Positions 1 through 7,883 of a stretch of 50,738 nucleotides of DNA are shown here, piece by piece (within the stretch, counting starts at the first letter, position 1; every line of letters begins with the position of its first letter). Source of the stretch: Sulfurimonas sp. Lineage in GTDB: Bacteria > Campylobacterota > Campylobacteria > Campylobacterales > Sulfurimonadaceae. Where the stretch lies: NCBI RefSeq assembly GCF_028714655.1, contig NZ_JAQTLY010000015.1:1-50738 (forward strand), written 5' to 3'. The notes under the pieces are model-generated. The model was not told the DNA's origin, did no database searches, and saw only the letters and a list, made by a program, of their open reading frames with translations. Position numbers and translations under genes: made by a program.

Positions 1-1092
1 CGAATGATAGTCGGGGATGTCGGAAGCGGAAAAACGATGGTAATCCTTGCATCCGTTGTTATGATGTCCGGTGAGCGCTCTATTCTTATGGCATCAACGA
101 CGATTTTGGCAAATCAACTCTACGGCGAGGCAAAAAAATATCTTCCGATGATGAAAATTGCACTTGTTACAAACAAAAGCAAAAATATAAATCTTGATGA
201 GTATGACTTTATCATCGGTACTCATGCTCTGCTTTATAGAGAACTTCCAAAAGCCTCTCTTGTTATGGTTGATGAACAGCACCGATTTGGAACTGCCCAG
301 AGAAATTTACTGGAAAAATTGGTAAGCAGCGGGGATACTCTCAACCAAGGAGAGCAAAAAAAGCCGCATTTTTTGCAGTTTTCGGCTACTCCCATTCCAA
401 GAACTCAAGCTATGATTGAGACGGCGCATATTGATGTTTCACTCATTACGACAACACCTTTTAAAAAAGACATAACAAGCAAAGTGATACGAAAAAATGA
501 TTTTAAAGATTTGCTTGGACACATAAATAGCGAGATAAGCAGCGGCAATCAAGTTCTATTGGTTTATCCGCTTGTTGAACAGAGTGAAGTTTTAGAGTAT
601 CAGAGCATTGATGAGGCAAGGGGATTTTGGGAAAAGAGATTTAGCAATGTTTTCGTTACGCATGGAAAAGATAAGGAAAAAGAGGAAGTTTTGCTGGAGT
701 TTGACAAAAAAGGAGATATCCTAATAGCTACAATCGTTGTCGAAGTCGGGATATCTCTGCCTAAACTCAGCACGGTTGTAGTTGTGGGTGCCGAAAGACT
801 AGGACTCTCTACGCTTCATCAACTTCGCGGTCGTGTCAGCCGCACAGGGCTAAAAGGCTACTGCTTTTTATATACAAACCAAAGTTCATCAGAGCGACTT
901 GATAGATTTACGCAAACAACAAGCGGATTTGATATAGCAAACCTTGATTTGAAATTTAGAAAAAGCGGCGATTTGTTAAAAGGACACAACCAAAGCGGAA
1001 GTCAATTCAAGTGGATCGATTTGGCAGAAGATGAAGAGATAGTAAAACGAGTGAAAATGGATTTGAAAATAGGCTCCTTGCAAAACTTATAA
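1..1092 (+). CDS. recG: ATP-dependent DNA helicase RecG, 3' part (5' end outside window)
   Basis: This is the helicase half of RecG, the branch-migrating motor that reverses stalled forks and processes Holliday junctions. The reading frame is open from base 1, so the N-terminal wedge domain lies upstream of the window. Visible motifs in order are Walker A GDVGSGKT, the DEQH box in DEQHRFG, motif III FSATPIPRT, and motif VI QLRGRVSR. DEQHRFG with FSATPIPRT is typical of RecG rather than of other superfamily 2 helicases. The last codons (SLQNL) and the stop lie within the left arm of a palindromic repeat, so the extreme C-terminus may have been shaped by that element. It converges on hpf. Confidence 0.95.
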   Translation, partial: RMIVGDVGSGKTMVILASVVMMSGERSILMASTTILANQLYGEAKKYLPMMKIALVTNKSKNINLDEYDFIIGTHALLYRELPKASLVMVDEQHRFGTAQRNLLEKLVSSGDTLNQGEQKKPHFLQFSATPIPRTQAMIETAHIDVSLITTTPFKKDITSKVIRKNDFKDLLGHINSEISSGNQVLLVYPLVEQSEVLEYQSIDEARGFWEKRFSNVFVTHGKDKEKEEVLLEFDKKGDILIATIVVEVGISLPKLSTVVVVGAERLGLSTLHQLRGRVSRTGLKGYCFLYTNQSSSERLDRFTQTTSGFDIANLDLKFRKSGDLLKGHNQSGSQFKWIDLAEDEEIVKRVKMDLKIGSLQNL

Positions 1093-1182
1093 ATTAGATT
1101 CCAAATCAAGTTTGGAATGACGAAGCATATGAATTTTCGTCATCCTGAACTTGATTCAGGATCTTTTGTTATGCAAGAAACC
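1072..1182. repeat. Nested palindromic intergenic repeat between recG and hpf
   Basis: Imperfect 15-base end repeats (GGCTCCTTGCAAAAC at 1072-1086 against GTTATGCAAGAAACC at 1168-1182, 12 of 15 pairing) enclose two opposed palindromic modules. One is at 1096-1122 (AGATTCCAAATCAAG onward, reversed) and one at 1138-1164 (CGTCATCCTGAACTTG onward). The left arm overlaps the last codons of recG and the right arm reaches the stop of hpf, so it exactly fills a convergent junction. It could act as a bidirectional terminator, which is inference. Confidence 0.75.
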
Positions 1183-1184
1183 TA

Positions 1185-1727
1185 TTAATACAACCCAAAC
1201 TTCCCGTCGTTTCTTTTGTAAAGAACACGGGTCTTACCGTCATTGTCTATAAAAATTTCAAATAATTTTTTGTTCTCTTTTATATCATTTAAAACATCTT
1301 CGACTTCACGAGGTTTGTAAAGTGCCAACTCTACCGGTACTATCTCGTCTTCCATTGCTTCGCTTGCTTCGTGTAGATCAATATTTGCATTTGCTTCGCT
1401 TTTAGCTTCGTTTATTCCGTCTTTATGATGTCCGTTGTCTTTGTCATGCATACGGCGCATTGCTTTTTGAGCTCTTGCAGTTGCCAGATCGATAGCAGCG
1501 TAAAGATCTTCATCGTTTTGTTTTATAACTACGGAGTTTTTGTGCGCCAAGTTTATAACAAACTCTATAATAAACAGAGGTTTGCCTTTTTTTGTTTGAC
1601 TTGTTGCGATTAGATTTACGGATATGATATCCATATTGTATTTGCTAAGTGTTTCGATGGATGAATTCATGTGAGCTTTGATAGCGTCCGTTAGTTCTAC
1701 ATGTCTTCCGGTTAATGATATATTCAT
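1185..1727 (-). CDS. hpf: Ribosome hibernation promoting factor, long form (HPF/RaiA)
   Basis: It dimerises or inactivates 70S ribosomes in resting cells. The N-terminal 100 residues have the family pattern: MNISLTGRHVELTDAIKAHM at the start and a basic patch ARAQKAMRRMHDKDN near residues 85-100. A charged linker of about 40 residues leads to a C-terminal segment VPVELALYKPREVEDVLNDI that matches the dimerisation domain of long HPF. At 180 residues it belongs to the long class. The start has a good ribosome binding site, AAAGGA, about 7 bases upstream. Two palindromic repeats lie between it and the pilin operon, so it is probably monocistronic. Confidence 0.92.
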   Translation of the reverse strand: MNISLTGRHVELTDAIKAHMNSSIETLSKYNMDIISVNLIATSQTKKGKPLFIIEFVINLAHKNSVVIKQNDEDLYAAIDLATARAQKAMRRMHDKDNGHHKDGINEAKSEANANIDLHEASEAMEDEIVPVELALYKPREVEDVLNDIKENKKLFEIFIDNDGKTRVLYKRNDGKFGLY

Positions 1728-1762
1728 GGTAAATCCTTTAATTATAAATGAGGAGTATTAGG

Positions 1763-1835
1763 TTTCTTTCATTGTTTAAAATAACGGTTTCCGTCATCCT
1801 GAACTTGATTCAGGATCTCTAAGCTATGAAAGAAA
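1763..1835. repeat. Palindromic repeat upstream of hpf
   Basis: Perfect 10-base inverted ends, TTTCTTTCAT (1763-1772) and ATGAAAGAAA (1826-1835), flank one copy of the CGTCATCCTGAACTTG module (1792-1818). The arm resembles the right arm of the recG/hpf element read on the other strand (GGTTTCTTGCAT). This is the simplest member of the dispersed family seen here. It lies in the 5' region of hpf, so it may affect hpf transcription. Confidence 0.7.
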
Positions 1836-1882
1836 TTTATTATATCATTAAATACTTTACAATTTTTTACAATTTAGAGTTT

Positions 1883-1970
1883 TTGCAAAACAAGATTGCT
1901 TCTTTACTCTGTTCATCGCAATGACGGTCATTGCGAGCGAAGCGAAGCAATCTATACCTAAGTTTTGCAA
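1883..1970. repeat. Triple-nested palindromic repeat
   Basis: Three concentric inverted repeats are visible: outer TTGCAAAAC (1883-1891) with GTTTTGCAA (1962-1970); middle AGATTGCTTC (1893-1902) with GAAGCAATCT (1944-1953); and a central palindrome of TCGCAATGAC and GTCATTGCGA around one base. The core is the widespread GTCATTGCGAGCGAAGC type of intergenic repeat. It ends 11 bases from the 3' end of the last pilin-operon gene. Confidence 0.75.
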
Positions 1971-1980
1971 GAAGTTATAT

Positions 1981-2433
1981 TTAGAGTTTTTGGATAGTTC
2001 TTCTAAAGTAGTGAATAGGTTCGGTTGTTATGTTTGCATCGTTTACGCTAACAGTTATATCCATCAAAACAGAACCGTTTTGCTCAGGGGTTGTTACATT
2101 TACATAGTCTGTGCATGTTCCGACAGTTGCGTTGTAAACATATCTCATAGTAACATTGGCATTGTAAATACTATCGAAAGTAGTGCTAAAGCTATTTTGA
2201 CATCCATTTTGTGCAATACTTAAAAGTGCCATCTCTGCAGCACTCTTTGAGTATAAAACAGCTTGCTCATAAAGGTATAAATCAACGGTTCTTTTACTGG
2301 TTTGGGTTGTCAACGAGAGGGAAAGAGCCATAATAGTTGTTATAATTACAAGCACGACTATTGCCATAATCATAGCAAAACCGCTTCTGTTTTTATGAGG
2401 ATTGGTTTTTAGAATATAGTTTTTTCTTTGCAT
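1981..2433 (-). CDS. MshP-like minor pilin-associated membrane protein
   Basis: A 150-residue protein with a short basic N-terminus and one hydrophobic segment (GFAMIMAIVVLVIITTIMAL, about residues 18-37), then a segment rich in Ala, Ser and Thr. The GFAMIMAI start without a classic FTLIE motif is the pattern of MshP/PilX proteins, which sit at the end of pilin operons and help pilus assembly. The last half has two Cys residues that could form a disulfide outside the membrane. The start overlaps the preceding gene by 25 bases and has GGAGG upstream, so translation is coupled. The family call rests on layout and the N-terminus only. Confidence 0.6.
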   Translation of the reverse strand: MQRKNYILKTNPHKNRSGFAMIMAIVVLVIITTIMALSLSLTTQTSKRTVDLYLYEQAVLYSKSAAEMALLSIAQNGCQNSFSTTFDSIYNANVTMRYVYNATVGTCTDYVNVTTPEQNGSVLMDITVSVNDANITTEPIHYFRRTIQKL

Positions 2434-3296
2434 AAAGAATAATCCTCCACTAAATCAGAATTTACGCATACTTGTATTTTAACTATTGCACCGACTGCTT
2501 TAAATCTAAAGGTGCTTACATTATCCATAATTTTTATGCTTTTTGCATTTATATAACTTTCGCCTTTCCATGGCTGGTAATCATAATAGAGCATAAGCGT
2601 ACCTGTTTTTTTAGCTGTGTCATAGTCACTTATGCCAACGGCATAAGCCGTCCATGCAAGTTGATAATACTCATAAACATTTGTACCGGTAAAATCTACT
2701 CCGCCAATTCCGGATACAAATCTTGATGAATTCGCATCTGCATTTATCGGGTGCACTACGCTTGTGGTATGGTCTGTTAGAGCAACCCCGTTCCATCCAT
2801 AGTTGTTAATGTCACTGTCTGAACCGACAAAATAGAGAGCAGCATCATTTATGCCGCTGCCTCCGTTAGAGAGTACGCCGATGAGGGTATTTGCAGCCCC
2901 TGTATCGGTTCCGGGTGATACTAAAGAAGCAGCACTCGAAAGGTTTAAATCAATAACCCCGCTCCAGTGAGGCAGAGTTGATGAATTTCCGCGAAGACCG
3001 TCAATGTCACCGCCAACCCACTCTAGAATAGGGGCGGTACCTGCTGTATAACCTGCTAGAGCGCTAAATGTGCCATCTGTTTCCCGTGCTATTACAGAAT
3101 CTTTTATGCGATACTGAAGTCTTGAAGCTATTGTCTCAACCGCTGCGGCACTATTTGATTGCAGAGCATTGTTTATGCTTGAAAAGATAAAACTTCTATA
3201 AGCCTGAGATAAAAGTTCCACACCGTATTTTGCAAGAATCCCCATAATTACTATAACAAAGATGAGTTCTAAAAGTGTAAAGGCATACCTACGCAT
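2409..3296 (-). CDS. Prepilin-type N-terminal cleavage/methylation protein (MshO-like)
   Basis: The N-terminus MRRYAFTLLELIFVIVIMGI is a textbook class III signal: a short basic leader, a cleavage site before the FTLLE-like helix with Glu at +5, and a hydrophobic spine. It would be cut by PilD-type prepilin peptidase and packed into a pilus or pseudopilus. The remaining roughly 260 residues are Ser/Thr/Asn-rich and globular, with a Cys pair near the C-terminus. At 295 residues it is too large for a major pilin and fits a minor pilin such as MshO. Its start overlaps the previous stop as TAATG, indicating coupled translation. Confidence 0.75.
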   Translation of the reverse strand: MRRYAFTLLELIFVIVIMGILAKYGVELLSQAYRSFIFSSINNALQSNSAAAVETIASRLQYRIKDSVIARETDGTFSALAGYTAGTAPILEWVGGDIDGLRGNSSTLPHWSGVIDLNLSSAASLVSPGTDTGAANTLIGVLSNGGSGINDAALYFVGSDSDINNYGWNGVALTDHTTSVVHPINADANSSRFVSGIGGVDFTGTNVYEYYQLAWTAYAVGISDYDTAKKTGTLMLYYDYQPWKGESYINAKSIKIMDNVSTFRFKAVGAIVKIQVCVNSDLVEDYSLCKEKTIF

Positions 3297-3922
3297 TAAA
3301 ATCTCCTTTTATAGTAATCCACTTCACCTACATTGGCACTATAGGTACTTAACATGGTTATGTCGTCTCCGCTAGAATTTTCAACCAAAACGGTAATTTT
3401 TTTAATATTTGCATCGCCAAAACCTTGAGCTATAGCAACGGTACTGGTGTAAGCTTCTTTGTATCCGGCACTATTTTTTGTAGTATCGGTAAAAATAATT
3501 GCACTTGAGTGAACGGCATTGTTTAGATTAGGGAAAGTAGTATCATTTGTATCAGCCGCGCCGACAGTGCTGTTCTCCAAACATCTTCTATGGTATGGTT
3601 GAGCAATATGCCCCTGTCTTAATCTATATCTAGGGCTAGAAGTATTATTTTCACATGTACTCCCGATATCAATAACCCTTGAGTATCTGCTTAGATTGCT
3701 GTCATACATCGAGTTTTTATCCCAATAATATGATGTTGCGCCTGTCAACTCTGCAGAAGCTGCAAAAATAGCCTCTTGAACTATGTTGTTTTCTATACCC
3801 TTTGAGGTAATCTGAACCATCATCGGAAGAGATACTACGGCTATGGAGATAATGACAATAGCAAATATCAGCTCTATCATAGTAAAAGCAAATCTACCTA
3901 AGCTATTTTTTCTACTTACCAC
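3296..3922 (-). CDS. Prepilin-type minor pilin (MshC/MshD-like)
   Basis: The leader ends in a basic stretch before FAFTMIELIFAIVIISIAVV, which has the prepilin peptidase site and Glu at position 5 of the mature protein. The globular part contains two Cys (in STCENN and RRCLENS) that could form a disulfide. The start is GTG, preceded by AGGAG, and overlaps the end of the large Calx-beta gene by 7 bases. The protein is about 208 residues. It probably forms a minor pilus subunit with the two downstream pilin-like proteins; the exact MSHA counterpart cannot be assigned from sequence alone. Confidence 0.72.
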   Translation of the reverse strand: MVSRKNSLGRFAFTMIELIFAIVIISIAVVSLPMMVQITSKGIENNIVQEAIFAASAELTGATSYYWDKNSMYDSNLSRYSRVIDIGSTCENNTSSPRYRLRQGHIAQPYHRRCLENSTVGAADTNDTTFPNLNNAVHSSAIIFTDTTKNSAGYKEAYTSTVAIAQGFGDANIKKITVLVENSSGDDITMLSTYSANVGEVDYYKRRF

Positions 3923-6804
3923 ATAGTTCTCCTATTAGTTTTTACGCCGCCCACACTTTTTGTAGTAGTATTGGTTTCATGTTCTCCCGTCCAGTCTCCT
4001 GCGTGGTCAAACTCAACTTGAAACTCGTTTGTAGTAGCATTTGGGTTATACTCATTTTGTATTAGCCAATTAGAAGCGTTATTTTCCATTGTTGTTTTGT
4101 ATGGATAACCCTTGCTTCCGCTATAGGTTAAATTGGTTTGAGCAGGATTGGTAACAGTCGGCACTGTCGCACTCACCGTACCACCGGCTCCGGCTTTTTG
4201 GGTAACTGTGCCCACTGTACCGTCAGTCGGGGTAATATGCATGCCGTTTACATACCATCTTACATCATCGGTTCTTGTAGAGCCTGCTCCGTTTGGGAGT
4301 AGCGTTTTGTTGCAGCCGCTCTCAAAACAGTAAGATTCATAGTAGATCTTTGCCGTGTAGGGTGCATCTGTAGGTACATCAAATCTTTGTCTTGAAGCAT
4401 GTGTGCGACCGAAGAGAAATGTAGCATTACTGTCTGCCGAATTTGTGCCGTTTACGGCATCAGTATCGGTTACATTCATATCCGTAACAAATAGCATAAA
4501 AGGATTTGCAACTTTTGTTACATTTCTGTCAAAATTTATTTTATAGTTAAATTGCGCCGTCCCATTTGTATCATTGCTGTCAAACTGGGTGCTTAAAAAC
4601 GGTATCGGGTACTGTGTGGTTGTTCCATTTAACAAAACTGAGCCGTTGTTGTCAGGGTTAGAGTGGTACCAAATCATTTTTGTTAATGCACCTGCAGGTG
4701 TAATTGCTATAGGATTGGTTAAGCCAAGAGTTACATTACCGTTTTTTGCATAGCACTGAGATGTATAGTTGGAAGTAATGTTATTATCCGCACGCCTTGC
4801 CGAGACATTCAAATCCAGAGATGCCGAAACAGTGCGGTTTTGAGTCGTGTTGTGATCTTCAAAGTTAGAGAGATAGGTAAACCCGTTTGAACCGTTAGTT
4901 AAATTTCCGTCAATAACAAAATGATCGGGAATTACTTTGATTTGCTGTGTATACGGAGATATTAAACGGAGTGATACACTCGTATCATCGGCATCTACAA
5001 GCGCAAACTCCGAGCCGACGATTTCATGCATAGTTACATTAAAATCACCAACATTACTTAATGTATAGTTATTAGTAACCGTTCCGTTGGTAAAATTAAT
5101 ATTCGGACTGAAACTTATATTCATATCTTGGCAGACTTTTGCGGGGTTGCTTATATTGACATCCACTACAAATGAAGTGTGTTCCGTTTCGTTGTAATCA
5201 ACTGTTCCCGTTCCGCCAAATCTGTCTGCACGGAAAGTTAAAGATGCCGGTGTTCCTGCTGTAAATATTTGATTGGCAACAATAGTGCTGTTGAAATCAT
5301 TTGGACGGATGGCAAAGTTATCCACAGAGCGAACTAAAGGTGTTGCTCCAAGTGTGCATTCATAACATCCGTATTTATGGTCATATATAGGGTCATATCC
5401 CGGATAAGTAGGGTCTCCACCCCCACTATAGCCGTGGTGACTTGGCTCGCACGGTTGACCGTGCTGTACTTTACATCTATCAAATGCTTCTTGATGAAAT
5501 GCATCCAGATATTGCACATCTGATGAGACACACGACGGCATTCCCGGAACTGCATTGCCTCCCGATGAGCTGTTTTGAAGACAATTCGGTCCCCCCGCAA
5601 GATTAAGGGCTTGATAATCAAGATATTTCATTAAAATATATGCCTCTTTTGTGGCAACTGAAGGCACGGTAAATAATGGGCTGGTACCGCTGATAGTCCC
5701 TTTTGCTATTACTGCAGCCAACGGTTCGGTAGGAACTGTTTGATTATACAGTCTAGTAATCGTATTGGTAGCAGGATAATAAACATATAGAAAAACAGGC
5801 ATATCGGCTGCATTATAAACGGCATTTGCCGTCAAATCGGCACCGAGATATACCGCATCAAGCGTCATATTGGTTTTGCTTGCAATCTTTGTCTTTATAA
5901 CTGCTTGATAAAAAGGAGTTCCGACGGTAGATTGATAAGTATCGACAACATCTACGACTCCCGGAGAATAAACAATTGGCGTTCCTCCTCCACCGCTAGC
6001 ATCATCATTCTCAATTGTTCCGGTTGCAGTAGCATGGGCGGAGTCTATTGAACCAGAAGTGGTAGTCAAAAGAGTTATTGTAAAAGTCTCATTATTTTCA
6101 AAATTCGTGTCTCCTATAATCCCTACCATTGGAACAGCTATCATTCCTGCCGGCGTTCCAGATGGAAGAGTAAATGAATAAGTTGCTCCGTTAGTTCTGT
6201 TGGTGTCATTGATATCTGTAGTAACATTGTTAAATCTGTACTCTACGGTTGTTGTACCCGTTAATGAATCGTTTAATGTAATTGGAAAACTCATAACAGT
6301 AGTTCCGCTATTGCCTTCTTCAATCGATGCATTACCAATAGAAATAGTCAGAGGAGGGGTAATATTTAAAATATTAACAGTCGCGCTAGTATTTGGCAAT
6401 GTTACGCTTTGAGCGGAATTTGTAGCATTTGTAAGATTGATACTAAACAATACATCAGAACTGATTGACGCATCTGTTTTAACAACAACGCTAAATGTTT
6501 TATTGACGGGGGCAACATTTTTAGTAAATGTAATAGTGCCAGATGTTGCTGTAAAATTTGTTGGTGAAATAGCTGTTCCGTTTGTTGTTGTATAATTGAT
6601 TTCAACATCTTTCTGATTAGGAGCTATATTTATAGAGAGGGTGTATGTTATCGTTATATCCCCAGAACCTTCAGTTACAGATGTGCTTAGCGGTGAAAAT
6701 GTTACAGTTGGATTGTTGCTTGATGCTCCCCACCCAGACACGGCAAACATCATCATGAATCCAAAAAAAGTAAAGAGTCGTGCTAAAAATTTAAAAGTTT
6801 TCAT
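3916..6804 (-). CDS. Large secreted Calx-beta protein, MshQ-like
   Basis: A 962-residue exported protein. The N-terminus (MKTFKFLARLF, then a hydrophobic stretch ending VSGWGASS) looks like a Sec signal peptide. Two Calx-beta-type domains follow, at about residues 30-145 (TEGSGDITITYTL) and 150-265 (EEGNSGTTVMSF to GTIENDD). A Cys/His-rich segment at about 405-490 leads into beta-rich repeats containing FAIRPNDF and IPDHFVIDG, which resemble the C-terminal region of MSHA protein MshQ. It opens an operon with three pilin-like genes, as mshQ accompanies mshO and mshP, so a surface or pilus-tip role is inferred. I chose ATG at 6804 because GGGGA sits just upstream; an in-frame GTG at 6816 lacks such a site. 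Confidence 0.7.
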   Translation of the reverse strand: MKTFKFLARLFTFFGFMMMFAVSGWGASSNNPTVTFSPLSTSVTEGSGDITITYTLSINIAPNQKDVEINYTTTNGTAISPTNFTATSGTITFTKNVAPVNKTFSVVVKTDASISSDVLFSINLTNATNSAQSVTLPNTSATVNILNITPPLTISIGNASIEEGNSGTTVMSFPITLNDSLTGTTTVEYRFNNVTTDINDTNRTNGATYSFTLPSGTPAGMIAVPMVGIIGDTNFENNETFTITLLTTTSGSIDSAHATATGTIENDDASGGGGTPIVYSPGVVDVVDTYQSTVGTPFYQAVIKTKIASKTNMTLDAVYLGADLTANAVYNAADMPVFLYVYYPATNTITRLYNQTVPTEPLAAVIAKGTISGTSPLFTVPSVATKEAYILMKYLDYQALNLAGGPNCLQNSSSGGNAVPGMPSCVSSDVQYLDAFHQEAFDRCKVQHGQPCEPSHHGYSGGGDPTYPGYDPIYDHKYGCYECTLGATPLVRSVDNFAIRPNDFNSTIVANQIFTAGTPASLTFRADRFGGTGTVDYNETEHTSFVVDVNISNPAKVCQDMNISFSPNINFTNGTVTNNYTLSNVGDFNVTMHEIVGSEFALVDADDTSVSLRLISPYTQQIKVIPDHFVIDGNLTNGSNGFTYLSNFEDHNTTQNRTVSASLDLNVSARRADNNITSNYTSQCYAKNGNVTLGLTNPIAITPAGALTKMIWYHSNPDNNGSVLLNGTTTQYPIPFLSTQFDSNDTNGTAQFNYKINFDRNVTKVANPFMLFVTDMNVTDTDAVNGTNSADSNATFLFGRTHASRQRFDVPTDAPYTAKIYYESYCFESGCNKTLLPNGAGSTRTDDVRWYVNGMHITPTDGTVGTVTQKAGAGGTVSATVPTVTNPAQTNLTYSGSKGYPYKTTMENNASNWLIQNEYNPNATTNEFQVEFDHAGDWTGEHETNTTTKSVGGVKTNRRTMW

Positions 6805-6927
6805 TTCATTCCCCACTTAAAACATCGTCAATTTACAAAAAAATTAAAACTCGACAAGACATGTTACTATTATACAAACAAAAACGCTTAGTAGCCGCTT
6901 AAATGGCAAAACGGATTTTTTTAAAAA

Positions 6928-7017
6928 TCAGTTCACTATACTTGCTTTTATCTCTTTTATATTTTCTAATATGGAAATATTTTCTTCAAGCAGTTTTAAT
7001 TTTTGCAATAGTTCCAT
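6928..7017 (-). pseudogene. Short ORF resembling a truncated HepT/HEPN N-terminus
   Basis: A 29-residue frame begins MELLQKLKLLEENISILENI and stops early. It overlaps the end of the second MNT gene by 32 bases. A strong ribosome binding site (AAAGGG) stands 6 bases before the ATG, as expected for a coupled downstream partner. The leucine/glutamate helix resembles the first helix of DUF86/HepT proteins, which normally run to 110-150 residues with an RX4HXY motif; none is found downstream. I infer the remains of a second HEPN toxin gene, though a genuine micro-protein is possible. Confidence 0.45.
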
Positions 7018-7438
7018 TTTTTACCCTTTCAAGGAATGCTATATTTTGATCTTCTATAACCGACTTAAAATCCAAATAGTAATGCAGCGCATTTAGTTTA
7101 AAGTCGCTATATGCCCCAATATCGTTTACATATACGGATTTATGAGATTGATATATATTATATGCAAGAAGAGGGGATTTTTTGTATAGGTCATTTATTA
7201 TTACTAAATCAGTTTTTAAGGCTAGTGTTGATTCTATGTTTGAAATAATTTCACCTAGTTCAAATACATCTATATCTTTTTTGGTTTGTATAGCGATATC
7301 AATATCGCTCATAGCGTTTTGTTTATTTAGAGCGTATGAACCGAAAATCAAAACATTTGCTATAGAATCGTACCTACTCAACAACTCTTGAAGTTTTAAC
7401 TTTATGTCCATAAATAAGCTTTTTCTTTTAAAACGCAT
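6986..7438 (-). CDS. MNT-domain nucleotidyltransferase (second copy, MntA-like)
   Basis: A minimal nucleotidyltransferase with the GSX10DXD motif (G33-S34, D45, D47, within FGSYALNKQNAMSDIDIAI), the catalytic core of MntA antitoxins. In characterised systems these inactivate a HEPN toxin by adding AMP to a tyrosine. The helical C-terminus (YYLDFKSVIEDQNIAFLERV) is typical of MNT proteins paired with DUF86. The gene overlaps the HEPN gene by 11 bases and is followed at once by a truncated HEPN-like frame, so it probably belonged to a second module. The start is uncertain: ATG 7438 has a weak GAGA site, and ATG 7411 would trim nine residues. Confidence 0.8.
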   Translation of the reverse strand: MRFKRKSLFMDIKLKLQELLSRYDSIANVLIFGSYALNKQNAMSDIDIAIQTKKDIDVFELGEIISNIESTLALKTDLVIINDLYKKSPLLAYNIYQSHKSVYVNDIGAYSDFKLNALHYYLDFKSVIEDQNIAFLERVKNGTIAKIKTA

Positions 7439-7883
7439 AATTCTCAATCCGTTTACGGATTACACTGTTTTCCTGAAATGGGCGAACCAAAAAACTCTCC
7501 AGCAAAAGGTAGCCTTGATTTCCGACAATATTTAACACAACATTCCGATCCAAATCCATATAATCATGCACTATTGCATTTCGAAAGCCGAAAAAACGGC
7601 GGATTTGCACAAATTCCTCATCTTCATAAAAACCTACATTCTTAAGTATCTCGGCACTATCATATCCGCTTAGCGGAATAATCGGAGAGTTATAATGTTG
7701 CAACACTTTTTTGCATCTGCCAATCAGATTTTCTATCATAATCTGTAAACTCCTCTCAGCTGCTCTAGTCTGCATCTCGTCTAAAGTTCCATTTTGCTTG
7801 AAGTACTGATACAGCGTATCTAAAATGGTTCTCTCTTCAATCGCTACAACTTTGGTTCTATCCAAGTAGTCGTGAAATGTCAT
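7428..7883 (-). CDS. HEPN-domain toxin, HepT/DUF86 family
   Basis: A 151-residue all-helical protein carrying the exact RX4HXY motif, RNAIVHDY (R101, H106, Y108). In the HepT family Arg and His form the ribonuclease site and the Tyr is the AMPylation target of the MNT antitoxin. It starts within the end of the upstream MNT gene (26-base overlap) behind a GGAG site, so antitoxin and toxin are translationally coupled. All motif residues are present and no frame disruption is seen, so the toxin could be active. The RNase and AMPylation roles come from studied relatives, not from this sequence. Confidence 0.85.
   Translation of the reverse strand: MTFHDYLDRTKVVAIEERTILDTLYQYFKQNGTLDEMQTRAAERSLQIMIENLIGRCKKVLQHYNSPIIPLSGYDSAEILKNVGFYEDEEFVQIRRFFGFRNAIVHDYMDLDRNVVLNIVGNQGYLLLESFLVRPFQENSVIRKRIENYAF

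Noticed and set aside
1921..2223. 100-codon frame on the plus strand
   Set aside because: It begins inside a palindromic repeat, lies opposite the MshP-like gene, and has no ribosome binding site. It is a shadow frame.
4148..4333. Plus-strand frame within the Calx-beta gene
   Set aside because: It is antisense to a long well-supported gene and shows low-complexity composition from the reverse of Thr/Asn-rich codons.
6804..6816. GTG start at 6816 for the Calx-beta protein
   Set aside because: The GTG overlaps the likely ribosome binding site of ATG 6804, which gives a cleaner signal peptide.
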